Shown: positions 45,518-53,644 of the stretch, piece by piece | Numbering within the stretch: position 1 is the stretch's first letter | How the letters are laid out: every line of letters begins with the position of its first letter | Assembly: GCF_947501415.1 (NCBI RefSeq) | Contig: NZ_CANMVL010000004.1 | Location: 1-64,000, forward strand | From: an uncultured Halomonas sp. | Lineage (GTDB): Bacteria > Pseudomonadota > Gammaproteobacteria > Pseudomonadales > Halomonadaceae | Reading direction: 5' to 3' | Length of the DNA stretch: 64,000 nt | Translations under genes and position numbers: made by a program | Notes under the pieces: generated by a model | What the model saw: only the letters and a program-made list of their open reading frames with translations | Database searches by the model: none | What the model was told of the DNA's origin: nothing

Positions 45518-46979
45518 ACAGGGAGTGATTGATCATCAGGTGCGTCGCCACGCTGGCCGCATAGCCCAGGGCGATGGCGGGGGCCCAGCGTAGATGACCG
45601 GCAAAGGTGTAGATCCCGCGAGCCTGTCCCATCAGTGCCACGCCGGCGGCGGAGCCCATGGAGAGCAGGCTGCCACCGACACCGGCGGTCAGGGTGATCA
45701 GTAGCCAATGGCCCTCGGACATGTCGGGTGCCATGGAGAGCACGGCGAACATCACCGGAATGTTATCGACCACCGCCGAGACGATGCCCAGCACGATATT
45801 GGCCCACAGCGGGTTCCAGCCACCGTAGAGCGTCTCGGAGAGCAGCGCCAGGTAGCCCATGAAGCCCAGTCCGCCCACACACATTACCACGCCATAGAAG
45901 AACAGCAGGGTATCCCACTCGGCGCGGGCGATACGGCTGAAGATATCGAAGGGCACCACGCTGCCGAGTTGTTCGAGCTTCTTCCAGTCGCCGCGTTGAG
46001 CATAGCGGGTGCGCTTTCTATCCAGCGAGCGCGGCAGGCTGCGGCGCAGGAAGTAGCCGAAGAACTGGAGCATTCCCAGGCCGAACATCATGCCCATCGC
46101 CGGCGGCAGGCTGAGCATCGAATGGCACAGCACCGAGATGGCCACGGTGAGCAGAAACAGCAGGATGATGCGTCGAGCACCGCGCTTGAGCCATACCTCC
46201 TCGGTGAGCACAGGCGGCTTGCGGTTGCGGATGAAGACGTTCATGACCAGCGCCGGCACCAGGAAGTTGACCAGTGAGGGCGCCAACAGCTGGAAGAATG
46301 CGCCGAAGGGCAGCTGGCCGGCCTGCCATACCATCAGCGTGGTGATATCGCCGAACGGGCTGAAGGCGCCCCCGGCATTCGATGCCACCACCACATTGAT
46401 GCAGCACAGCCGAATGAAGCGGTCATCGCCTTCGGCCACCTTGAGCACCACCGCGCACATCAGCATGGCGGTGGTCATGTTGTTGGCGACCGCTGAGATC
46501 CAGAAGGCCAGGAAGCCGGTGATCCAGAACAGGCTGCGATAGCTGAAGCCCTTGCGCACCAGCCAGGCGCGCAGCGCATCGAAGACTCGGCGCTCCTCCA
46601 GGGCGTTGATGTAGGTCATCGCGACCAGCAGGAACAGCAGCAGCTCGCTGTACTCGAGCAGCGTCTCACGGAAGGCGGTTTCGGCCTGCTCGGGCAGCCC
46701 GGCGCCGGTATAGGCCCAGGCCACCAGCGCCCAGATCAGACCGGCGGCGACCAGCACCGGCTTCGACTTGCGCATATGCAGCACTTCTTCGGACATGACC
46801 AGGGCATAGGCCAGCACGAAGAGGGCCACCGAGAGTACGCCGACGCCTGATCCGGTGAGATCGAGGGGGCCGGCGTTGGCCATGGCCAGCGAGGGCATGG
46901 CCAGGCAGCAAAGACCAAAAAGGAGAAACGCGCCGAGGCGAGAAGGCGCTTGGCGAAGGGTGTATCGGGAAGATGTCAT
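45513..46979 (-). CDS. nhaD: Na+/H+ antiporter NhaD
   Basis: The 488-residue polytopic protein (about 12 hydrophobic segments) matches NhaD in length and in NVVVASNAGGAFSPFGDITTLM near residue 200 and the ion-transporter segments ISAVANNMTTAMLMCAVV and SAVVDNIPVMFAVLSM, which hold the Asn/Asp residues needed for cation exchange. The N-terminal hydrophobic stretch may be a cleaved signal. NhaD exports sodium or lithium and is common in halophiles. A perfect tandem CTTAAG box lies 54 bases upstream, suggesting control by the PmrA-like regulator encoded at 55027. Confidence 0.92.
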   Translation of the reverse strand: MTSSRYTLRQAPSRLGAFLLFGLCCLAMPSLAMANAGPLDLTGSGVGVLSVALFVLAYALVMSEEVLHMRKSKPVLVAAGLIWALVAWAYTGAGLPEQAETAFRETLLEYSELLLFLLVAMTYINALEERRVFDALRAWLVRKGFSYRSLFWITGFLAFWISAVANNMTTAMLMCAVVLKVAEGDDRFIRLCCINVVVASNAGGAFSPFGDITTLMVWQAGQLPFGAFFQLLAPSLVNFLVPALVMNVFIRNRKPPVLTEEVWLKRGARRIILLFLLTVAISVLCHSMLSLPPAMGMMFGLGMLQFFGYFLRRSLPRSLDRKRTRYAQRGDWKKLEQLGSVVPFDIFSRIARAEWDTLLFFYGVVMCVGGLGFMGYLALLSETLYGGWNPLWANIVLGIVSAVVDNIPVMFAVLSMAPDMSEGHWLLITLTAGVGGSLLSMGSAAGVALMGQARGIYTFAGHLRWAPAIALGYAASVATHLMINHSLF

Positions 46980-47032
46980 GGTGGTAGTGAGTCGTTGAGG
47001 AAGAGGGGGGGCAGCAGGATAGGCACCGTAGC

Positions 47033-47049
47033 CTTAAGACTGTCTTAAG
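47033..47049. promoter_or_regulatory. PmrA-type box (perfect)
   Basis: CTTAAG at 47033-47038 and CTTAAG at 47044-47049 are spaced by five bases, fitting the PmrA consensus YTTAAK-N5-YTTAAK. The site lies between divergent nhaD and the CBS-domain gene. Confidence 0.75.
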
Positions 47050-47118
47050 GGAGCTCTGGGAACGTTGGCGCAAGGGTGACAGATGGTACCCACTCAACTC
47101 CGCAAAAGGAATAGTCCC

Positions 47119-47718
47119 ATGAACCAGTTACACACGCTCTACAAGCCTCTCAAGACAGCCCCGCTACTGGTAACACCTGCCCGCGATGGATTTAATACAT
47201 CGAATCCCGCCCTCGAGATGCTCACCGACTTCTCGCGAGTGCCACCCCGCACCATCCAGGCCCATGTCGGAATCAACGAGGCGCACTTGATGATGCGTCA
47301 CGGTGGTTTTCGGCTACTGCTGGTCACGGATGAACAGCAGCACTGCATTGGTGTGCTGGCGGCACGTGAAGTCATCGGTGGTCGTCGCATTACCCTTGCC
47401 CAGCAACAGCATGGTATATCGAGCGAAGAGGTGACCGTAGGCATGGTCATGACACCCTGGCAGAAGCTCTCGGCCATGCCGCTGGAGCAGCTTGCCTCTC
47501 TGACTATTGGAGACCTGCTGCTGTCATTGGAGTCGATGACCGATCAGCATCTGCTGGTGACCGAACGTGATCCACAAGGTGGCTTGCGAATTCGCGGTCT
47601 CGTCTCGGCGGCCGATATTCGTCGGGCGGTCGGGCTGGCGGAGAAGGGAGCCCCTGAGATCGCCTTGGCAAATAGCTTCGCCGATACCTGCAGGATGATG
47701 ATGGGGCATGATCTGTGA
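47119..47718 (+). CDS. CBS-domain protein
   Basis: The 199-residue soluble protein contains two CBS motifs (about residues 45-105 and 112-180), with RLLLVTDEQQHCIGVLAAREV in the first and HLLVTERDPQGGLRIRGLVSAAD in the second. CBS pairs bind adenine nucleotides. I chose the ATG at 47119, with AAAAGGA eight bases upstream. A perfect PmrA-type box 70 bases upstream suggests that it is part of the envelope-stress regulon. Partner and output are unknown. Confidence 0.82.
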   Translation: MNQLHTLYKPLKTAPLLVTPARDGFNTSNPALEMLTDFSRVPPRTIQAHVGINEAHLMMRHGGFRLLLVTDEQQHCIGVLAAREVIGGRRITLAQQQHGISSEEVTVGMVMTPWQKLSAMPLEQLASLTIGDLLLSLESMTDQHLLVTERDPQGGLRIRGLVSAADIRRAVGLAEKGAPEIALANSFADTCRMMMGHDL

Positions 47719-47896
47719 GCCAATGGATGACTCGGCACAGCTCATGTCGCGAAAAGCGTTGTCAGTGTGTCAGCGCTGTAATCTCGAAGATGTTCGGGAC
47801 GCTGTTGAGTTCTTGACGGCGAAGGTTATTTTTTTGTTGGCGGCGTAATCGCTATCACATAGATGGGGGGCTTTAAGCCTTCAACAGGGGATTTAC

Positions 47897-48049
47897 ATGA
47901 TCAAGGCACTGTTCTGGTGTTTCCTGGTGCTGATTTCTCAGCTAGGGCTGCTGCACTATGTCGACAGACGAGTGCTGGGGATGACGTTCGGTGGAGGCGA
48001 TACGGCGGCGGACGAAATAACGCCTCAATCGTCCTTAACCGAAGAGTAA
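47897..48049 (+). CDS. 50-residue membrane protein
   Basis: The ATG at 47897, preceded by CAGGGG, opens a 50-residue frame ending at TAA 48047-48049. It begins MIKALFWCFLVLISQLGLL, one hydrophobic helix, followed by a polar tail with GGGD and a final EE. It could be an anchor or an uncleaved signal. I do not recognise it. Codon use and the ribosome site make it plausible as a real gene. Confidence 0.5.
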   Translation: MIKALFWCFLVLISQLGLLHYVDRRVLGMTFGGGDTAADEITPQSSLTEE

Positions 48050-48154
48050 GTGAAGAGCGAGGGGTAAATCGAGGCCTCTTCCTGCCTCTTTTAGCCTTGT
48101 AAGGGCAGTACCAGGCGGGCAAAGCTAAAGACGAGGTGCTCGAGTTGCCAAGGC

Positions 48155-48433
48155 TCATGTCATTACATGGAAGCCCGACAAGGTAATCAGGCTGGCTAAC
48201 ACTAGACTGTTGAGAATGTCCCTTGTTTCATCATCCTGCCAGAGACTTGGGGTAAGCAGGGCGAGGGCCATGGTGCCCAGGGCAATCAGCCCCAGCGGCA
48301 GCTCAATGGGCTCCCAGCCGGCGGCCAGCACGCCCGCGGCCAACAGCCCCAGGCCGATGAGTATCAGCGGCGCGATGGCACGGTTCTCGGCAAAATGCGT
48401 GTCTTCGAGTGTCACTATCGGGCTCTGGGTCAT
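48155..48433 (-). CDS. Two-helix membrane protein of unknown function
   Basis: The 92-residue product has two or three hydrophobic segments (APLILIGLGLLAAGVLAAGW, LGLIALGTMALALL and ILNSLVLASLITLSGF). I chose the ATG at 48433 with GAGG upstream. It is divergent from the sulfatase gene, and a perfect PmrA-type box lies 57 bases before its start, similar to the spacing at other genes of the proposed regulon. No family is recognised. Confidence 0.6.
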   Translation of the reverse strand: MTQSPIVTLEDTHFAENRAIAPLILIGLGLLAAGVLAAGWEPIELPLGLIALGTMALALLTPSLWQDDETRDILNSLVLASLITLSGFHVMT

Positions 48434-48489
48434 GATATTGCCTCGGGTTGCGGCTGTATCGGCATGCACCATGACTGTGGCGCCCTTTC

Positions 48490-48506
48490 CTTAAGGGTTT
48501 CTTAAG
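48490..48506. promoter_or_regulatory. PmrA-type box (perfect)
   Basis: CTTAAG, five bases, CTTAAG at 48490-48506. It lies between the 92-residue membrane protein gene and the YejM-like sulfatase gene and could serve either. Confidence 0.75.
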
Positions 48507-48612
48507 CTGGCATGACCAGAGTGTGACGGCGCCGATCCCGGTATTTTTTCACCACCCGACAGGTTGTTCATCGAGGCTTTGCATCGGGCCCATTCAAGGT
48601 CGTGACCCTCAT

Positions 48613-50454
48613 ATGCTTGCATCCCTTATTCATCGCTGGCGCTGGCTGGGCGCCTGGTCCCTGGCCAACCTGCTGCTCGCCTGGCTGATCGCCCTGCGCT
48701 ACCTGCCCTATATGGCCCCCGAGGGTGCCGAGCAGTGGGGCTACCTGGTGCTGGTGTTCCTCGGCCATGTCGCGTTGCTGGTCTGGCTGGGGGCCCTGCC
48801 GCTGCTGCTGCTGGCGCCGCTGCTTCGCGCGCCCTGGCTGTGGCTGGTTACCACCCTGTGGGCCAGCCTGCTGCAGCTGGTACTGCTGCTCGATACCTTC
48901 GTCTACGCTCAGTACCGCTTTCACCTGAGCGGCTTCATCCTCGACCTGCTGGTCAATGCCGGTGGCGATGTCTTCAGCTTCTCCTGGCTCGCCTGGAGCC
49001 TGGCCATCGGTGGGGCGCTGGCGATGCTGGCACTGCAGGGCTCCCTGGGGCTGTGGCTCAGGCGGCGCCCGCCTTCGCGGCCGGTGCTGCCGGTACTCGC
49101 CATTGGCCTGCTGGCCCTGTTCGGGGTCCACGGCTGGCACGCCTGGGCGGACGCCCACTACGACCGCGAGATTACCGGCATGACCCGCCATGTGCCGCTG
49201 TTCTATCCCGCCACCGCCAAGCGCTTCTTCGTCGAGCGAGGCTGGGTCGACCCCCAGGCGGTGCGTGACCGGGTGGAGCTGGAGGTGGCGGCTGGCAAGG
49301 CGCATGACCTGGCCTATCCCTCTGCTCCGCTGAGCTGCTCGCCGCCGACCGCGCCCCACAACCTGCTGCTGGTGGTGCTGGACAGCGCGCGCCATGACCT
49401 GCTGACCCCCGAGGTGATGCCGAACCTGAGCCACTATGCCGCCCGCCCCGGCTGGTACCGAGCCGCCGAACACGTCAGCGGCGGCAACTCCACCAAGGCG
49501 GGGGTGTTCAGCCTCTTCTACGGCCTGCCGGTCAACTACTGGGACGCCTTCACCGCCGGCCAGACGCCGCCGGTGCTGATGGAGAGGCTCGAGGCCACCG
49601 ACTATCGCTTCCAGGTGCTCTCTTCGGCGACCCTGGTGAGCCCAGCCTTCGACCGCAACGTCTTCGCCGGCCTGACGGACGTCTCGCTGACGCCGGCCCA
49701 GGGCGAGCCCTGGGAGCGTGACCGCCAGATCACCAATGACTGGCTGGCCTGGATGGAGACCTCGGCGGAGGCACCCGAGGCCGCACCATTCTTCGGCTTC
49801 CTGTTCTATGACGCCATCCATGGCTACAGCCATCCCCCCGACTTCCCGCGCTTCACCCCCTACTGGGAGCAGATCAACCATATGGCGCTGGGCGCCGAGT
49901 TCGACCCCGAGCCCTACTGGAACCGCTACCGCACCGCGGCGCGCTACGTGGATGCGCAGCTCGGACGGGTGCTCGATGATCTCGAGCGACGCGACAGGCT
50001 CGACGATACCGCCGTGGTGATCACCTCGGACCACGGCGAGTCGTTCAACGAGCACGGTCGGAACTACTGGGGTCATGGCAGCAACTACACCCCTGAGCAG
50101 GTTCAGGTGCCGCTGGTGATGCACCTGCCGGGGCGCCCCGGCGGCGTGCTCGAGGGGCGCACCCAGCATGCCGATATCGCCCCGACACTGCTGGAGGAAT
50201 TGCTGGGCTGCGAAGCCGTCCCCGAGCGCTATACCCTGGGGCGCAGCCTGCTGGCGCCCGCTGCCCCACGTGACTGGCTGCTCTCCGGCAGCTACATGGG
50301 CTACGGCATCCTGCTGCCGGATTACCAGATCGCCGTGCACCCGACGGGTGCCTTCGAGGCCTACGATTACCGTATGAACGCGATCGAGGCGGTGCGCCCA
50401 TCTCCCGAGGTTGCCGGGGAGGTGCTGCAGGCGCTGTCGCGCTTCTATCGGTAA
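48613..50454 (+). CDS. YejM/PbgA-like inner-membrane sulfatase (DUF3413)
   Basis: The 613-residue protein has five N-terminal membrane segments (about residues 10-195) and a C-terminal alkaline-phosphatase/sulfatase fold with LLVVLDSARHDLL near 254, GGNSTKAGVFSLFYGLP near 297-313 and DHGESFNEHGRNYWGHGSN near 472-490. This is the DUF3413 arrangement of YejM (PbgA/LapC), which senses lipopolysaccharide and controls LpxC in enteric bacteria. The ATG at 48613 is preferred over upstream starts. A perfect PmrA-type box is 106 bases upstream. Confidence 0.87.
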   Translation: MLASLIHRWRWLGAWSLANLLLAWLIALRYLPYMAPEGAEQWGYLVLVFLGHVALLVWLGALPLLLLAPLLRAPWLWLVTTLWASLLQLVLLLDTFVYAQYRFHLSGFILDLLVNAGGDVFSFSWLAWSLAIGGALAMLALQGSLGLWLRRRPPSRPVLPVLAIGLLALFGVHGWHAWADAHYDREITGMTRHVPLFYPATAKRFFVERGWVDPQAVRDRVELEVAAGKAHDLAYPSAPLSCSPPTAPHNLLLVVLDSARHDLLTPEVMPNLSHYAARPGWYRAAEHVSGGNSTKAGVFSLFYGLPVNYWDAFTAGQTPPVLMERLEATDYRFQVLSSATLVSPAFDRNVFAGLTDVSLTPAQGEPWERDRQITNDWLAWMETSAEAPEAAPFFGFLFYDAIHGYSHPPDFPRFTPYWEQINHMALGAEFDPEPYWNRYRTAARYVDAQLGRVLDDLERRDRLDDTAVVITSDHGESFNEHGRNYWGHGSNYTPEQVQVPLVMHLPGRPGGVLEGRTQHADIAPTLLEELLGCEAVPERYTLGRSLLAPAAPRDWLLSGSYMGYGILLPDYQIAVHPTGAFEAYDYRMNAIEAVRPSPEVAGEVLQALSRFYR

Positions 50455-50484
50455 AGGCACGCCCTGTGTGCAGATGAACGCTCC

Positions 50485-50501
50485 ATGAAGATCGCGTTAA
50501 G
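50485..50501. promoter_or_regulatory. Weak PmrA-type box
   Basis: ATGAAG-N5-GTTAAG lies 61 bases before the cytochrome b561 gene. Only one half-site is close to the consensus on either strand, so it is a low-confidence member of the set. Confidence 0.3.
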
Positions 50502-50562
50502 GCTGGCGTCAGCCGGGGTGGAGTAAAACGGTCGTCGTACATCAACCGAGGAGGATGACGAC

Positions 50563-51081
50563 ATGAATTGGCTGGATTCCGAACACCGTTACGGGGCCGT
50601 CTCACGGGCCATTCACTGGAGCATGGCCACGCTGCTGATCCTGATGCTCGGCACGGAGTGGCTGGCGGAGCTCGTCGGGATGAGCGAGCGGGAGGCGATG
50701 GGGCTGCACAAGAGTGTCGGGGTGCTGCTGCTGGGGCTGCTGGTGTTCCGGCTGCTGTGGCGCCGGGTCAACCACGGCAGGCTTGAGGCCCATGCGCACT
50801 GGCAGTGGGCGGCCCGGCTGGGCCACCTGGCGCTCTACGCGGCGATGCTGCTGCTCCCCGTTAGCGGCCTGCTCGCTGCCCTGGGCAGTGGCCATGGCGT
50901 GGAGCTCTTCGGCCTGCCGCTGATCGTCCCCGGCGCCGAGGTCGAGTGGCTGGAGGAGGCCGCCGAGGAGACCCACGAGGTGCTGGCCAACCTGTTGTGG
51001 TTGCTGATCGGCGGGCACGTGCTGGCCAGCCTGGCGCACCAGTTCTGGCTGCGTGACCACACCTTGAAGCGTATGGCGTGA
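50563..51081 (+). CDS. Cytochrome b561 (CybB family)
   Basis: The 172-residue membrane protein has four helices with the haem-binding histidines of the family: SRAIHWSM in helix 1, MGLHKSVG in helix 2, and ETHEVLANLLWLLIGGHVLASLAHQFW in helix 4. Members pass electrons between quinol and superoxide or other acceptors. GAGGAGGATGACGAC precedes the ATG. It is convergent with eptA (nine bases apart). Confidence 0.9.
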   Translation: MNWLDSEHRYGAVSRAIHWSMATLLILMLGTEWLAELVGMSEREAMGLHKSVGVLLLGLLVFRLLWRRVNHGRLEAHAHWQWAARLGHLALYAAMLLLPVSGLLAALGSGHGVELFGLPLIVPGAEVEWLEEAAEETHEVLANLLWLLIGGHVLASLAHQFWLRDHTLKRMA

Positions 51082-51089
51082 ATGTCCTG

Positions 51090-52781
51090 CTACTGCTGCG
51101 TGATAATCGCCCCGGGGGCTTGCGCCTCCGGGGCGCGGCAGCTTGCCGTCAGGTCGAGGGCGTCATTCCGGACCTCGGACTCCACGCCGAGCAGCCCCAG
51201 CAGCGAATGGAACAGGTAGTCGTGGCTCAAGGCGCGATCGCTCTGGGCGGCCAGGCAGTCGTCATTGAGTCCGGCGGTTTCAGCGAAGTCATCGGAGGCC
51301 CACCACACCATGGGCACGCGGGTCTGTTCACGGGGAGCGATGGCGTAGGGCAGGCCGTGCAGATAGATCCCCTTCTCGCCCAGCGACTCCCCGTGGTCGG
51401 AGACGTACAGCATGGCCGTGGCCAGGGATTGGTTCCTCTCCAGCACGCCGATGATCCGGTCCAGCACATTGTCGGTATAGAGGATAGCGTTATCGTAGCC
51501 GTTGACGATCGCTTCCCGATCACACCGGGCCAGGTCGGCCGTATCGCAGGTAGGCGTGAAGGCCCGGAAGTCCTCCGGGTAGCGCTGGAAGTAGCTGGGG
51601 CCATGGTTGCCCAACATATGCAGCACGATCACCGTATCCTCGCGTATCTCGCCGAGGCGTCGGGCAAGTTTCTCGACCAGCACACCGTCGAGGCAGCCCT
51701 CCTCCCCACACAGCTCGGGATAGTCATCGGAGGAGGGTGCTGCCCGCTCCACGCCGTCGCAGACCCCCTTGCAGCCCGACTGGTTATCGATCCACACCAC
51801 GCGATAGCCGGCGCGCTGCACCACGTCCAGCAGCGACTCGTGACTGCGGGTGAAGCGCTCGTCGTAGTCGTTTCGTCCCTGGGGGGAGAACATGCAGGGC
51901 AGCGAGACCGCGGTGCTGGTGCCGCAGCTGGCCACTTCACTGAAGTTGACCACGTCACGCTCGGCCAGCCGCGGGGTAGTCTGCCGGTCATAGCCGGAGA
52001 GCCCCCAGTTGGCGGCGCGCACCGTTTCGCCGACCACCAGCACCAGCAGGCGCGGGTTATTCTCGGCACTCGGCAGCCGCCGCGCATCCTCACCGATGGG
52101 CAAGCGATCCTCGGGCAGTGGCGGGGAGGCCGCCATCACCTGGCCGGTGGAGACGATGGCATTGCCGGGGGTGATCAGGTAGCGCAACTCGTGATGATTG
52201 CGCATCAGCGAGGAGAGGCTCTGGAAGGAGAGCAGCAGCGCCCCGACGAGCACGACGACACTACCCAGCCACCACAGTGCACCGGCCCCCAGGCCGCGCC
52301 GCCAGCTGCGGCGGCGCAGCGGCCAGCCCCACACCAGGGACAACGGCAGCAAACCGAACAGCAGCAGATTGAATGCCAGACCCGGGGTGAGCAGCTCACC
52401 GGCCTCCCGGGTGTCCGTCTGCAGCACGTTATCGATCATGTGGGTATCGAAGTAGGTGCCGTAGTGGCCGGTGAAATAGCTGACCGAGGCGGCGACCAGC
52501 ACCAGGGCAGTCAGCAACGGCTTGACGGTCGCGCGGCCGACCAGCGGCAGGAAGACCACCAGGTGCAGTCCGGTCATCACCACCCCATAGCCGACCAGCT
52601 GGCCCCAGTCGCCGAGCCCCGTGGGTGACATGGCCTCGATCACCGCCGCCCAGAAGCGCTGGTTGTAGAAGAGTGTGAAACCCAGGCAGGCCAGCAGGGT
52701 CAGGGCCTGGGGAGAAAGTGCCGGCAGCCGGGAGCGGAACCGCCGGAGGCTGTCCAGGGGAGAGCGAGTGAACTCAGGCAT
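51090..52781 (-). CDS. eptA: Phosphoethanolamine-lipid A transferase
   Basis: The 563-residue inner-membrane enzyme has five N-terminal membrane helices and a periplasmic sulfatase-fold domain with VVGETVRAANWGLSGY near residue 252-267, SCGTSTAVSLPCMFS (the nucleophile Thr) near 287-301, and DHGESLGEKGIYLHG near 460. It moves phosphoethanolamine to lipid A, lowering negative charge and raising polymyxin resistance. The start overlaps the PAP2 gene by eight bases, so the two form an operon behind a PmrA-like box, as eptA is in enteric bacteria. Confidence 0.93.
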   Translation of the reverse strand: MPEFTRSPLDSLRRFRSRLPALSPQALTLLACLGFTLFYNQRFWAAVIEAMSPTGLGDWGQLVGYGVVMTGLHLVVFLPLVGRATVKPLLTALVLVAASVSYFTGHYGTYFDTHMIDNVLQTDTREAGELLTPGLAFNLLLFGLLPLSLVWGWPLRRRSWRRGLGAGALWWLGSVVVLVGALLLSFQSLSSLMRNHHELRYLITPGNAIVSTGQVMAASPPLPEDRLPIGEDARRLPSAENNPRLLVLVVGETVRAANWGLSGYDRQTTPRLAERDVVNFSEVASCGTSTAVSLPCMFSPQGRNDYDERFTRSHESLLDVVQRAGYRVVWIDNQSGCKGVCDGVERAAPSSDDYPELCGEEGCLDGVLVEKLARRLGEIREDTVIVLHMLGNHGPSYFQRYPEDFRAFTPTCDTADLARCDREAIVNGYDNAILYTDNVLDRIIGVLERNQSLATAMLYVSDHGESLGEKGIYLHGLPYAIAPREQTRVPMVWWASDDFAETAGLNDDCLAAQSDRALSHDYLFHSLLGLLGVESEVRNDALDLTASCRAPEAQAPGAIITQQ

Positions 52782-53550
52782 GGGTGGAAGACTCGTGAGC
52801 AGAGTGAGTGACGGTCGTGAGCTCGCGCGCCGGCGATGGCAGTAGCAGGCTCGCCAGCGTGGCGCTGATCGTCCAACAGAGCATCAGCGTCCAGAGGTCG
52901 TGGGAGAGGAAGTGGGCGCCGCGCAGCTGCTGGGTGACACCGAAGAGGAGCCCGAGGCCCAGTCCGGTGGCCAGCCCCAGCCAGCGCAGACGTGGCCGCA
53001 CGCTTCGCAAGCAGAAGTAGAGCGCGATCCAGGCGTAGCCGGCGCTAGCATGGCCGGCAGGGAAGCAGGCGGTATCCGGCATCCCGGCGGGCCGCCGCGT
53101 GAGCAGGCCGATGAAGGGCCAGTCACCGCCATAGCGGGCCAGGTCCCAGGGACACTCCATGGGCACCAGGTGCTTCACGGTCGAGACTGCGATCGTTGAG
53201 CCGGCTACCGCCAGGAACAGATACAGGAGGGGGCAGCGCCAGCGATGCAGAGGGCGGGCCATGAGACTGGCCAGCAACATCAGGATTACGCTGCCCCCCA
53301 TCCACTGGCTGAGGGTTCGGCCACCGCGATGCAGCCAAGTCTCGAACAGCACATGCTGCTTCAGCGTCCAGCCCTCGCCCTGAAGGCGATAGAAGATATC
53401 GGCGAGACGGAAGTCGAGTCCCAGCCGGTCGATCACCAGCATCAGTGCCAGGAAGCCGGCCCAGGCCAGTGCCAGCCGCCGCAGGAGAATTACCGCGGTC
53501 AGCGGGCCGACATCTTGGGAGGGTGAGAGGGCGGGTGTCGGAGGTGTCAT
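52774..53550 (-). CDS. PAP2-family membrane phosphatase (LpxE/LpxT-like)
   Basis: The 258-residue protein has about six hydrophobic segments and the three PAP2 motifs in divergent form: KHLVPMECPWD near 133, CFPAGHASAGYAW near 168 and QQLRGAHFLSHDLWT near 213. The family includes lipid A phosphatases and kinase-like phosphotransferases that work with EptA. Translational coupling to eptA supports a lipid A or undecaprenyl-phosphate substrate. A PmrA-like box lies 44 bases upstream. Confidence 0.87.
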   Translation of the reverse strand: MTPPTPALSPSQDVGPLTAVILLRRLALAWAGFLALMLVIDRLGLDFRLADIFYRLQGEGWTLKQHVLFETWLHRGGRTLSQWMGGSVILMLLASLMARPLHRWRCPLLYLFLAVAGSTIAVSTVKHLVPMECPWDLARYGGDWPFIGLLTRRPAGMPDTACFPAGHASAGYAWIALYFCLRSVRPRLRWLGLATGLGLGLLFGVTQQLRGAHFLSHDLWTLMLCWTISATLASLLLPSPARELTTVTHSAHESSTHA

Positions 53551-53593
53551 GGCAGCGTCCGGAAAGGCAACGCGGCCATGCTGACGGGTTCGC

Positions 53594-53610
53594 CTTAACG
53601 AACCCTTATG
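53594..53610. promoter_or_regulatory. PmrA-like box before PAP2-eptA
   Basis: CTTAAC-GAACC-CTTATG lies in the 94-base gap between the kinase stop and the PAP2 start. It differs from the consensus by one base in each half-site. A short GGGTTCG/CGAACCC hairpin overlaps it. Confidence 0.55.
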
Positions 53611-53644
53611 TCAGCGGTGAGCCGGTGGTGGGAGGGGTGAAGGC

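Noticed and set aside
48568..50460. A 630-codon open frame opposite the YejM-like gene.
   Set aside because: Glutamine/arginine/glycine-rich low-quality translation typical of an antisense shadow; the plus strand has motifs and a ribosome site.
50485..50501. PmrA-type box before cytochrome b561 as strong as the others.
   Set aside because: Only one half-site is close to the consensus, so I kept it as a weak candidate only.
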